Of a stretch of 64,000 bases of DNA, positions 1 to 7,677 are shown in pieces (the stretch's first letter is position 1; each line of letters starts with the position of its first letter). The notes beneath the pieces were generated by a model. It had not been told where the DNA came from and did no database searches. It saw only the letters and a program-made list of their open reading frames with translations. A program made the position numbers and the translations under genes. The stretch comes from UBA4427 sp046351135 (GTDB lineage: Bacteria; Myxococcota_A; UBA9160; UBA4427): NCBI GenBank assembly GCA_046351135.1, contig JAXLZA010000008.1:209324-273323 (forward strand), given 5' to 3'.

Positions 1-640
1 AACGACTGGCAGAATCCCGCGGCCGATCGTAGAGCCGCTCCTCCTCGGGATCGGGAATCGCGTGCAGGACCTCGACGTCGGCCTCGAGGCGGCGCGCCCA
101 GTGGATCGCGAGGCGCAGCGCCTGCTCCGAGGCGGGCGAGAAATCCGTCGCCAGCAGGATCCGGTGGATCCGCTCCGAGGCGTGCTGCTCGTTCTCCTTG
201 ACCAGCATGATCGGCACCCGCGCCGCGCGCAGCGCGCGGTCGGCGACGCTGTCGAAGAACAGCCGCCCCACGTCGTGGAACCCGTGCATCCCCATCACGA
301 TCAGCATCACGTCGTTCGCCAGCGCATGCCGGGCGATCAGGGCCACCGGATCCTCGCGCTCCACGATGGCGGAGATCAGGGCCCCGCGCAGCGCGAGCTC
401 CGAGCACCAGCTCTCGAGCTCGTTACTCGAGGCAGGCGCACCCGTCGGCGAGGGAGCCCCCGCCTCCACGGGCTCGTCGGCCAGGTCGGTGGCGTTGCCC
501 GTCTCGACCTTCGGTTCGACTCCGTGGATCAGCCGCACGTGGGCGTCGGAGGCCCGCGCGAGATCGCAGGCCCGCACCACGGCGGCGCGCGCATGCGGCG
601 AGAAATCGACCGGTACCAGCACCGTCCCGGAGTGACTCAC
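1..640 (-). CDS. Universal stress protein, tandem UspA domains (partial, runs off left edge)
   Basis: The minus-strand frame opens at GTG (640-638), nine bases after a GGGAGGG-type ribosome binding site, and is still open at the left edge, so at least 212 codons are present. The first domain begins with the typical beta strand and loop LVPVDFSPHARA and has a G-2x-G phosphate-loop motif around residues 116-130 (MGMHG ... FFDS). The third conserved glycine of that loop is Asp here. A second UspA start, RILLATDFSPASEQA, begins near residue 159. Such proteins bind ATP or AMP and act in stress survival in the cytoplasm. A second, single-domain Usp lies at 2960-3409. The C-terminus is not visible. 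Confidence 0.85.
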   Translation of the reverse strand, partial: MSHSGTVLVPVDFSPHARAAVVRACDLARASDAHVRLIHGVEPKVETGNATDLADEPVEAGAPSPTGAPASSNELESWCSELALRGALISAIVEREDPVALIARHALANDVMLIVMGMHGFHDVGRLFFDSVADRALRAARVPIMLVKENEQHASERIHRILLATDFSPASEQALRLAIHWARRLEADVEVLHAIPDPEEERLYDRPRDSASR

Positions 641-776
641 GGCCGGACCCTCCCCGAGCGCGACGTGCGCGGAGACACGCGCCGGACGGCCCGGGCGCGC
701 GTGCGGATCAGCCCTCGCGCCCGCGGTCCGGCGGCGGCCACGCCGTGCGCGCACGCCGGAGCAGCCGGCGCGCCCA

Positions 777-947
777 CTAGAATTCGAGCGAGAGCACGGC
801 CAGGCCGATCGGAATCACGAGAAAGGCGGGCCCGGGCAGCACGAGCAACGCGATGCCGATGGCGACGATCGTCGCGCCGACGACGGCCACGACGATCCTC
901 CGCAGGGCACGCAGGCCGTGGGCCCGGACCCGATCCAGGAGCGACAA
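777..947 (-). CDS. Small PGPGW-type transmembrane protein
   Basis: This is a 56-residue frame ending at TAG (779-777). No ATG or GTG is available after the upstream in-frame TGA, so I chose TTG (947-945), which follows a GGGGGA box by 7 bases. It has a basic N-terminal helix (RVRAHGLRALRR), one long hydrophobic segment, then LPGPAFLVIPIGLAVLSLEF. The last part matches the hallmark of PGPGW-family membrane proteins (LPGPG..., ending in LxLEF). The function is unknown. It lies downstream of another tiny membrane protein on the same strand. The start codon is the weakest point, and a longer leaderless form is possible. Confidence 0.5.
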   Translation of the reverse strand: MSLLDRVRAHGLRALRRIVVAVVGATIVAIGIALLVLPGPAFLVIPIGLAVLSLEF

Positions 948-1046
948 GCGACGGTCCCCCGCGACGAGCCGGCTCGCCGATCCCAGAGGGTACCGGAAGC
1001 ACGCGGACCGTCGGAATCAGGATGCTGCCGGCCTGCCGCTCGCCCC

Positions 1047-1205
1047 TCATGCGGCCAGCCCCCAGCCGGCACCCACCAGCGCCATCACGATGATCACCGC
1101 ACACACGCCGATCATCACGATCCCGAACAAACGTCCGGCGAGCTCTTCGCCCGTCGGCGGGACCCATTCGTCGTGATCGTCGTGATTCATCACTGCACCG
1201 GCCAT
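1047..1205 (-). CDS. Small membrane protein, 52 aa
   Basis: The protein is MAGAVMNHDDHDEWV..., with an acidic and histidine-rich N-terminus, then one hydrophobic helix of about 24 residues (LFGIVMIGVCAVIIVMALVG), ending in GWGLAA. ATG at 1205-1203 follows GGAGAG by about 6 bases. A second ATG five codons later lacks this spacing. The topology suggests a single-pass inner-membrane peptide. The His/Asp cluster could bind a metal, but that is inference only. I do not recognise a family. It is probably co-transcribed with the PGPGW-type protein and the stress protein downstream. Confidence 0.5.
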   Translation of the reverse strand: MAGAVMNHDDHDEWVPPTGEELAGRLFGIVMIGVCAVIIVMALVGAGWGLAA

Positions 1206-1622
1206 GATCTTCTCTCCTCGTCGATGAGCCGGACGCTCCGGGAGCCCCGACTCGGGGAAGACACGCAGATCGGGGCGCCCGCCACCGTGCTACGTTGCCT
1301 TCGCGTTTTCCTTCGATGCTCGAGCCCCGTCGTCGCAAGCGTCGTGCCATCCGAGGGCCGCGTTTTCGGGAGCGCGGCGACGACCGAGCGGGGCCGAGTG
1401 GGGCGTTCGGACGCGGCCTGGGACAATGCGTCCCAGCCTGCGCGAGACGGGCGGGTCCAGGGGCGAGGCAGCGTGGCACGTCCGTTGCAGCCTCTTCTCT
1501 TCGAGGGATGCATCGCGAGGAGGTCGGGCATCCGGCGCCGCCTGCCAGCGGTGATCCGGCCGGTCTCGTCGCAGATCGGCTCACGGCTCAATCGCACGGA
1601 ACCAATCAGGGGGGGATCTCTG
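1206..1622. other. Divergent intergenic region
   Basis: This stretch separates the minus-strand small membrane protein from the plus-strand CxxCH protein. Both strands have open frames, but their codon use and peptides look like GC-driven noise (Arg/Pro/Ser-rich, no domain). It should hold two outward-facing promoters. I could not pick a convincing -35/-10 pair. Confidence 0.4.
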
Positions 1623-2864
1623 TTGCCTTCGAATCTCGGCCTTCGCCAAACGACCCGCTTCCGATGGACCCGGATCTGCTCGACGGTCGCCGCACTCGCG
1701 GCCGTCGTCGCCGGCGCCGAACGCGCCTCGGCCGAGACGCCGACGGCGATCCAGGACGATCCGCGGCCGACCATGAGACAGGTCTTCGAGGAGATGAAGG
1801 TCCTGATCCCGCTCTCCCTCGACGAGGCGACGTGGGCGGATCCCGAGGCGCAGCCGAAGATTCGCGCGGCGCTCGACCGGCTCGAGAACGCGGCGACCGC
1901 CCTCGAGGTCCACGGCCGGAATCGCGAAGCGGGCTTCGAGGAGCTCGCGCTCAACCTCGAGCGCGACCTGCGCGAAGTCGGTGAGAACTACCGGATCGGC
2001 GCCTTCGAGGAGGCGCGCTTCTTCCTGACCGGCAGCCTCCAGTCCTGCGTGTCGTGCCACGTCCGCCTGCCGTCGGCGCGGACGTTTCCCTTCGCCGACC
2101 AGCTGATCGAGCAGGTCGAGATCCAGTCCCTCGACCCGCGCGAGCGCGCCTGGCTCTACGTCACCGTGCGCAAGTTCGACGCGGCGCTGTCGGCCTGGGA
2201 GGGGCTGATGGCCGATCCGAAGGCGTCGCCCGCCGAGCTCGACGCCGGGGGCGCTCTCGTCGACTATCTGAACGTCGTCCTGCGCGTCCGGACCGACATC
2301 CCCCGCGCCCGCAAGGCCCTCGCCGCCCTGGCCGCCCGCAAGGACGTCCCCGTCTATCTGGGCGAGCGGATCGCGAGCTGGCGCAAGGCCCTCGACCAGC
2401 TCGATCCGGCGAGCTTCCAGCCCGGGGCACCCAAGGCGCTCGAGCACGGCACCGAGCTCGCCATCGAGGCCGGCCGCGTAGCCCAGGGGCCCTTCGGGCG
2501 GGACGGGCTGGTCCAGGACCTCGCCTCGGCGAGCCTGCTCGTCCGCTGGCTGGAGGAGGACCGCGCGCGCCGCGCCGCGGTGACCCGCAACCCCACCGCG
2601 AAGGAGCGGAGCGACACCGCCCAGGCCTACTATTGGCTCGGGGTCGTGGAAGCCCGGAGCCTCGATGGATTCTGGGTCAATCTCTCCGAGCGCCATCTCG
2701 AATCCGCGATCCGGGCCGATCCAAAGGGTCCGTACGCGAAGAAGGCCTATGCGCGACTCGAAGAGACGCAGTTCCTGGGATACGGCGGGGCCTCGGGCAA
2801 CGAGCTTCCGGCTGACGTCGTGACGAACCTGCGCGAGCTGCGCGAGCTCATCCAGGCCAAGTAG
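1623..2864 (+). CDS. Periplasmic CxxCH-motif protein (c-type cytochrome-like)
   Basis: The protein has 413 residues from TTG 1623, which is preceded by GGGGGGA at 8 bases. The frame is open much further upstream, but only from this start is there a good signal peptide (RFRWTR, then a hydrophobic run ending RASAET). One haem-attachment-type motif, CVSCH, lies at residues 142-146, consistent with a single covalent c-type haem or a decayed one. The rest is helical and rich in Leu/Ala/Glu, with a TPR-like C-terminus (AYYWLGVVEA ... KKAYARLEE). Its role is probably periplasmic electron transfer or assembly. A specific family was not recognised. Confidence 0.7.
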   Translation: MPSNLGLRQTTRFRWTRICSTVAALAAVVAGAERASAETPTAIQDDPRPTMRQVFEEMKVLIPLSLDEATWADPEAQPKIRAALDRLENAATALEVHGRNREAGFEELALNLERDLREVGENYRIGAFEEARFFLTGSLQSCVSCHVRLPSARTFPFADQLIEQVEIQSLDPRERAWLYVTVRKFDAALSAWEGLMADPKASPAELDAGGALVDYLNVVLRVRTDIPRARKALAALAARKDVPVYLGERIASWRKALDQLDPASFQPGAPKALEHGTELAIEAGRVAQGPFGRDGLVQDLASASLLVRWLEEDRARRAAVTRNPTAKERSDTAQAYYWLGVVEARSLDGFWVNLSERHLESAIRADPKGPYAKKAYARLEETQFLGYGGASGNELPADVVTNLRELRELIQAK

Positions 2865-2865
2865 C

Positions 2866-2878
2866 GCCCCGTCGGGGC
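2866..2878 (+). terminator. Short GC hairpin after the CxxCH gene
   Basis: GCCCC-GTC-GGGGC forms a 5-bp stem two bases after the stop codon. There is no T tract, so it is at best a weak terminator. Confidence 0.25.
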
Positions 2879-2959
2879 ACCGTTGCGGCGGGCGGACCGC
2901 CGCGAGAGAGAAGCCCGGACCGGGGCGATCCCGGTCAGGGCATCCAAGGAGAGCCGATC

Positions 2960-3409
2960 ATGAAGATCTCGAACATCCTCGTCGCGACCGATTTCTCCCC
3001 GAGCGCCGCGCGCGCGGTCGACATGGCGGCGGACTACGCGCGCCATTTCCAGGCGCAGCTCATCATCCTCCACGCCTATCGGGTGGACATCCCCGTCGCC
3101 TCGCCGCTGACGGGCGGGGGCTACGTGCTGCCCGACGGATTCTTCGAGCAGCTCGCGAAGGAGGCGCGCTTGCGCGTCGAGAAGGTCGCGAACGAGGTCG
3201 CCGCGAAGGGCGTGTCCGCGATCGGGATCGCCATCGACCGCCATCCGGCGACGGCGATCATCGACGAGGCCAAGGCCCGCAAGGTCGACCTGATCGTCAT
3301 GGGGACCCGCGGCCTGACGGGCATCAAGCACCTCGCTCTCGGCAGCGTCGCCGATCGCGTCGTGCGGACCGCGCCCTGCCCGGTCCTGACCGTCAACCAC
3401 GACGAGTGA
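2960..3409 (+). CDS. Universal stress protein, single UspA domain
   Basis: This is a 149-residue protein, the normal length for a single UspA domain, starting MKISNILVATDFSPSAARA. It contains the complete ATP-binding motif G115-x2-G118-x9-G128-S129 (GTRGLTGIKHLALGS), followed by the C-terminal strand APCPVLTVNHDE. ATG follows AAGGAGAG by 7 bases. It lies 95 bases after the CxxCH gene and probably has its own promoter. It is cytoplasmic and likely involved in general stress or redox response. The family call is secure; the ligand is inferred from the motif. Confidence 0.93.
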   Translation: MKISNILVATDFSPSAARAVDMAADYARHFQAQLIILHAYRVDIPVASPLTGGGYVLPDGFFEQLAKEARLRVEKVANEVAAKGVSAIGIAIDRHPATAIIDEAKARKVDLIVMGTRGLTGIKHLALGSVADRVVRTAPCPVLTVNHDE

Positions 3410-3442
3410 TCGCAGGCCGCACGGGGCTTTCGATCGACGGCT

Positions 3443-4018
3443 TCAGTCGACGCCTTCGATCGGCCCATTCGATCCAGGCGGGCGGGTCCGTTTGCGTCGG
3501 TCGCGGCGGGCGAGGAGCGCGAGCGCTCCCGTCGCCGCGGCGACGCCGACGCCGAGCCCCGGCTCGGGTACGACCGTCGCTCGGGTCCAGCTCGAGACCT
3601 GGGTCCCGACCACCGACCGGACGCGGACCTGGGCGGGCTCCGCGATCGGCACGCTGAGCGCCCAGCACGACGGCTCGGGCGCGACCTGGGCGTTCGCGAT
3701 GAAGCGACGCGTCGGATCGGCGACGGGCGTCACCTCGATCTGCCAGTCGTTCACCGGCCGGGCGTAGTGCGGCTGATGCCACCGGACCATGTAGTCGCTC
3801 TCGGGCGGAATCGCGACGCCCGCCGTATGCGCCCCCACCGACGAGGCCACGCCGCCCACCCCGACGACCGCCGATCCGCCGATGGCGACCAGCGACGCGA
3901 AGCGCGATGCGAGCGATCCCGCCCGCCCCCGACTCTCCGCGCCCCGCATCATCCGCTCCGTCTGCTTCATCTGCTTCATCCGCTTCACCTGCATCATCCG
4001 CTTCCGTTCCGCGCCCAT
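3443..4018 (-). CDS. PEP-CTERM-like secreted protein
   Basis: The protein has 191 residues and begins with a Met/Lys/Gln-rich stretch encoded by a 9-bp tandem repeat. A hydrophobic signal-like segment follows (SLVAIGGSAVVGVGGVASS), then a soluble domain of about 90 residues. The end is VPEP, a hydrophobic helix (GLGVGVAAATGALALLA) and RRDRRKR: a PEP-CTERM sorting tail cleaved and anchored by exosortase systems. Unusually, 14 residues follow the basic cluster. ATG at 4018 follows GGAGGGAA at about 12 bases; one of the internal Mets (for example MMRGAE) could be the true start. No exosortase gene is in the window. Confidence 0.6.
   Translation of the reverse strand: MGAERKRMMQVKRMKQMKQTERMMRGAESRGRAGSLASRFASLVAIGGSAVVGVGGVASSVGAHTAGVAIPPESDYMVRWHQPHYARPVNDWQIEVTPVADPTRRFIANAQVAPEPSCWALSVPIAEPAQVRVRSVVGTQVSSWTRATVVPEPGLGVGVAAATGALALLARRDRRKRTRPPGSNGPIEGVD
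3945..4006 (-). repeat. 9-bp tandem repeat inside the PEP-CTERM gene
   Basis: There are about seven units of a 9-mer (plus-strand consensus tgcttcatc, variants cgcatcatc, cgcttcacc). On the coding strand they encode a three-residue period x-R/Q-M (KRM, KQM, KQT, ERM) right before the signal segment. Such repeats can gain or lose units by slippage without a frameshift. Confidence 0.75.
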
Positions 4019-4302
4019 ACCCGTCGATTCCCTCCAGACGGCTCGCGCCCCGCGAGCGGCTCCTCCATGCGACTTCGCGGAATAGATTCGTGCGTCCGCG
4101 AAAAAGAACCGTGCGCTGGCTCACCGTGTCCCACGGATTCCGCGAGTGCGGCGCGCGGCGCCCCACGCATGGCGGGCCGGCGCGCGTCGCGGCGCGCCGG
4201 ATCTGGCACGCGCATCGAAAACTCCCGACACTGGGGTGCGGATCGAAGGCATTCCGAAAACCGCTCCGGAGAAGTCCCGAGCGCGCCCGACGGAGGACGA
4301 TC

Positions 4303-5601
4303 ATGGCCTGGGACTTCGAGACCGAGCCCGAGTTCCAGCGCGAGCTCGACTGGATGGACGAGTTCGTGCGCGATCAGATCGAGCCCCTCGACCACGTCCT
4401 GACGGAGGGGTACGAGGTCGCGAGCCCGCGCGCGAAGGCGCTGCTCACACCCCTCAAGAACCAGGTGAAGGAACGGGGTCTATGGGCCTGCCATCTCGGG
4501 CCGGAGCTCGGGGGCGAAGGGTTCGGCCAGCTCAAGCTCGCGCTGATGAACGAGATCCTCGGACGCTCCCGCTACGCGCCGCTGGTCTTCGGCTGCCAGG
4601 CCCCGGACACGGGCAACGCCGAGATCCTGGCCCACTACGGCTCGCCGGCCCAGAAGAAGCGCTACCTCGAACCGCTGCTGAACGGCGACATCCTCTCCTG
4701 CTACTCGATGACCGAGCCCCACGCGGGCGCCGACCCGACCCTCTTCACGACCCGCGCGGTCCGGGACGGGGACGAGTGGGTCATCAACGGGGAGAAGTGG
4801 TTCTCCTCGAACGCGAAGTACGCCTCGTTCCTGATCGTCATGTGCGTCACCGATCCCGACGTCAGCCCCTACCAGGGCATGTCGATGCTGATCGTCCCGA
4901 CCGACGCCCCCGGCGTCGAGATCGTCCGCAACGTCGGTGTCGGCCTGGAGGGCGAGGAGCACTGGAGCCACGCCCACATCCGCTACAACGACGTCCGCGT
5001 CCCGGCGGACCACATGCTCGGCGCCCCCGGCAGCGCCTTCGTGATCGCCCAGACGCGCCTCGGCGGCGGGCGCATCCATCATGCGATGCGGACGGTGGCC
5101 CAGGTCCGGAAGGCCTTCGACATGCTGTGCGAGCGGGCGCTCTCGCGCCGGGTCCGGGCGGGTCGGCTCGCCGAGTTCCAGATGACCCAGGAGAAGATCG
5201 CGGACAGCTGGATCGACCTCGAGCAGTTCCGCCTCCTCGTCCTGCGGACCGCCTGGAAGATCGACCGCTACCACGACTACAAGAAGGTCCGCGGCGACAT
5301 CGCCGCGATCAAGATCCTGACCCCGCGCGTCTTCCACGACGTGACGCAACGCGCGATCCAGCTCCACGGTGCGCTCGGCGTCTCGAACGACCTCCCGCTC
5401 GTCTCGATGCTGATCAGCGCCTACTCCCTCGGCATCGCCGACGGGCCGACCGAGGTCCACAAGATCACCCTCGCGAAGCAGATCCTGCGCGACTCCCGCG
5501 GCGTCGAGGGGCTCTACCCGAGCCAGCACCTCCCGACCCTGCGCGAGTCGGCGCGGGCGCACTTCGCCGAGCTGCTCGAGGCCGAGATCGGGAACGACTG
5601 A
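4303..5601 (+). CDS. Acyl-CoA dehydrogenase
   Basis: The protein has 432 residues. ATG 4303 follows GGAGG by 6 bases; the frame is open upstream, but that part has no homology. It is an FAD flavoprotein oxidising acyl-CoA to enoyl-CoA. Visible landmarks are the N-terminal helical domain, the middle beta domain with CYSMTEPHAGAD and the substrate/FAD motif WVINGEKWFSSNA, and the C-terminal helical domain with RAIQLHGALGVSNDLPL and IADGPTEVHK. This architecture resembles the ACAD10/11-like branch acting on long or branched acyl-CoAs. It is convergent with the alcohol dehydrogenase, with 2 bases between the stops. The exact substrate is unknown. Confidence 0.93.
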   Translation: MAWDFETEPEFQRELDWMDEFVRDQIEPLDHVLTEGYEVASPRAKALLTPLKNQVKERGLWACHLGPELGGEGFGQLKLALMNEILGRSRYAPLVFGCQAPDTGNAEILAHYGSPAQKKRYLEPLLNGDILSCYSMTEPHAGADPTLFTTRAVRDGDEWVINGEKWFSSNAKYASFLIVMCVTDPDVSPYQGMSMLIVPTDAPGVEIVRNVGVGLEGEEHWSHAHIRYNDVRVPADHMLGAPGSAFVIAQTRLGGGRIHHAMRTVAQVRKAFDMLCERALSRRVRAGRLAEFQMTQEKIADSWIDLEQFRLLVLRTAWKIDRYHDYKKVRGDIAAIKILTPRVFHDVTQRAIQLHGALGVSNDLPLVSMLISAYSLGIADGPTEVHKITLAKQILRDSRGVEGLYPSQHLPTLRESARAHFAELLEAEIGND

Positions 5602-5603
5602 GC

Positions 5604-6551
5604 TCAGGGCTCGAGCACGACCTTGATCGCCCCGGCCCGCCGGTCGTTCGCGACGCGGAACGCGTGGACGGCGTCGGCGAGGGGGAAGCGGTGGGTGATC
5701 AGGCTCGCCGCGATCGCGGGCCGGCGCGCGAGCAGGCGCGCGGCCTCGTCGACGTCGCGATCCCCGCGGCCGAGGCCGTGGGCCGCGGCGGGAACGAGGG
5801 CGATCTCGTTCATCGCGAACGAATGCGGCGGAAGCACGAGCCCATCGGGATAGCTCGCGAGCAGGAGCAGCGTCGCTCCTGGACGGCAGAGCTCGAGGGC
5901 GCGGGCGATGGCGGCGGGCGTCCCCGCGGCGTCGACCACGACGTCGTGCTCGCCCTTCGGCCCGAGCCGGGCGCCGAGGGCCTCGCCGGCGCGCTGCTGG
6001 TGGGGATGGCGCGCCTCGAGGAAGACGTCGGCGCCCTGGTCACGGGCGACGGCGCAGAACGTCAGCCCGATCGTCCCGCCGCCGATCACGGCGACGCGCT
6101 GCCCGGCGGCGAGGCCGCCCCGCCGCGCGCCGTGGACCGAGCAGGCGAGCGGCTCGACCAGGCACGCGTCGCGGACGTCGAGCCCCTGCGGCAGCGGCAC
6201 GATCGAGGACCGCTCGATCACCATCGCCTCCGCCATCCCACCGTCGCGCCCGTAGCCGTAGATGTCCCACAGCGCCCCGCGACACTGCTGCGGCTCGCGG
6301 GCCGCGCAGCGATCGCAGGCACCGCAGGCCGTGACGGGCCAGACGGCGACCGGCGTCCCGTCGTCGAGCAGGCCGGCGACCTCGTGGCCGAGCGTATGCG
6401 GCATCGGCATCGACGGATGCTCGATCGCGTGGAGGTCCGAGCCGCAGATCCCGGAGGACCGCACGCGGACGCGGACCTCCGTCGGACCGGGCGCGCGCAG
6501 CTCCGCCTCCTCGAGCGAAAGACGCGACTCGCGAAAGCGCAGCGCACGCAC
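5604..6551 (-). CDS. Zinc-dependent alcohol dehydrogenase (MDR family)
   Basis: The protein has 315 residues. Catalytic zinc ligands are recognisable at C36 (GICGSDLH) and the GHE motif (H56, E57). Structural zinc cysteines are C76, C79, C82 and C90. The Rossmann motif VAVIGGGTIGL lies around residue 153. It should oxidise an alcohol with NAD(P). It is last in a minus-strand operon after an LLM oxidoreductase (16-base gap) and the CoA transferase, so an alcohol intermediate of a CoA-ester pathway is a reasonable but unproven substrate. Its length is a little short for the family (about 340). Confidence 0.88.
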   Translation of the reverse strand: MRALRFRESRLSLEEAELRAPGPTEVRVRVRSSGICGSDLHAIEHPSMPMPHTLGHEVAGLLDDGTPVAVWPVTACGACDRCAAREPQQCRGALWDIYGYGRDGGMAEAMVIERSSIVPLPQGLDVRDACLVEPLACSVHGARRGGLAAGQRVAVIGGGTIGLTFCAVARDQGADVFLEARHPHQQRAGEALGARLGPKGEHDVVVDAAGTPAAIARALELCRPGATLLLLASYPDGLVLPPHSFAMNEIALVPAAAHGLGRGDRDVDEAARLLARRPAIAASLITHRFPLADAVHAFRVANDRRAGAIKVVLEP

Positions 6552-6567
6552 GACGCTCGGCTCCTCC

Positions 6568-7608
6568 CTAGCGCCGGAAATGCGGGATCACGTACTTCCC
6601 GAAGAGCCGGATCATCTCGGCCTGGGCGGCGAAGTCGCCGAGGGTCGAGTACTCGGTGTCGTGGGCCGGCATGCCGGCGCCGAAGGCGGCATGGACGTGC
6701 TCGCAGCCCGTCTCGCGGCGATAGCGCTCGATCTGGGCGATGACGTCGTCCGGGTCGCCGAAGAGCAGCCGGTCGGCGGCGATGTCCTTCGGCGTGACGG
6801 GCTCGCCCGCGTCGATGCGGGCGAAGAGCGCCTTCTCCTCCGGATCCTCGGCGGACTCGCGCCAGTGGACCATGAGGCCGTCGACGTAGCGCGGCAGGAC
6901 CTCCTCCATGACCTTCTTGCGGTCCTGCCCGATCCACGTGTAGCGGCGCAGGATCCAGTCGGGCTTGCGGCCGAGCCGCGAGCAGCTCGCGTGGTAGGTC
7001 TCGAGGCAGCGCTTCGCGCGGCTGATCGACTGCACGGGGCCACAGAGCCAGGCATCGCCGAGGCGCGCGGCACGGTCGACCGCGGCGTCGACGACGCCGG
7101 CGACCCAGAGCGGCGGATGCGGGTCCTGGACCGGCCGCGGGTGGACGGTGAGCGCGGGGAAACGCCAGAAGCGGCCCTCGAAGGGCGCGTCCGTCCGGGT
7201 CCAGGCATGGCGCAGGATCTGGAGCGCCTCCTCCATGCGCGCACCGCGCTCGCGGTAGTCGGAGCCGTGGACCTGGTATTCGAGGGGCCACCAGCCCGTC
7301 CCGACCCCGAGCGAGACCCGCCCGCCGGAGATCTGGTCGATCGTCGCGACCTGCTCGGCGACGCGCACCGGATTGTGGACCGGGAGCAGGAAGATCCCGG
7401 TGCCGACCCGCAGCGTCGAGGTCCGGGCGGCGACCGTCGCCATGAAGGTCAGCGGATCGCTCTGGTTGCCGGGCAGGAAGTGGTGATGGCCGATCGTCGC
7501 GGTGTCGAAGCCCTCCTCCTCGGCGATGCGCGCGAGGGCGTAGGTCTCCTCGAAGGGATCGCGGCGCTCGGGATGGCGGATGGTCGGGAGGGAGAACGAG
7601 AATTTCAT
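6568..7608 (-). CDS. LLM-class flavin-dependent oxidoreductase
   Basis: This is a 346-residue TIM-barrel protein of the luciferase-like monooxygenase family. Typical elements are MKFSFSLPTIRHPE, IGHHHFLPGNQSDPL (active-site His region), RVGTGIFLLPVHNPVRVAEQ, ISGGRVSLGVGTGWWP and the C-terminal DPDDVIAQIERYR. It uses FMN or F420; the sequence does not decide which. It sits between the CoA transferase genes (69 bases upstream) and the alcohol dehydrogenase. It may hydroxylate or oxidise the same substrate. The family is certain; the reaction is not. Confidence 0.9.
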   Translation of the reverse strand: MKFSFSLPTIRHPERRDPFEETYALARIAEEEGFDTATIGHHHFLPGNQSDPLTFMATVAARTSTLRVGTGIFLLPVHNPVRVAEQVATIDQISGGRVSLGVGTGWWPLEYQVHGSDYRERGARMEEALQILRHAWTRTDAPFEGRFWRFPALTVHPRPVQDPHPPLWVAGVVDAAVDRAARLGDAWLCGPVQSISRAKRCLETYHASCSRLGRKPDWILRRYTWIGQDRKKVMEEVLPRYVDGLMVHWRESAEDPEEKALFARIDAGEPVTPKDIAADRLLFGDPDDVIAQIERYRRETGCEHVHAAFGAGMPAHDTEYSTLGDFAAQAEMIRLFGKYVIPHFRR

Positions 7609-7677
7609 CGGGGCTCCTGCAGGATCGTGCGATTCGAAGTTCGGAGGGAAGCGCGCGCGGCGATCATCGCTCGTCGC

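Noticed and set aside
4146..6743. A very long open frame (865 codons) on the plus strand overlapping the acyl-CoA dehydrogenase and the antisense of the alcohol dehydrogenase.
   Set aside because: Arg/Pro/Gly-rich peptide without domains; a typical shadow frame in GC-rich DNA, while both underlying genes have clear families and ribosome binding sites.
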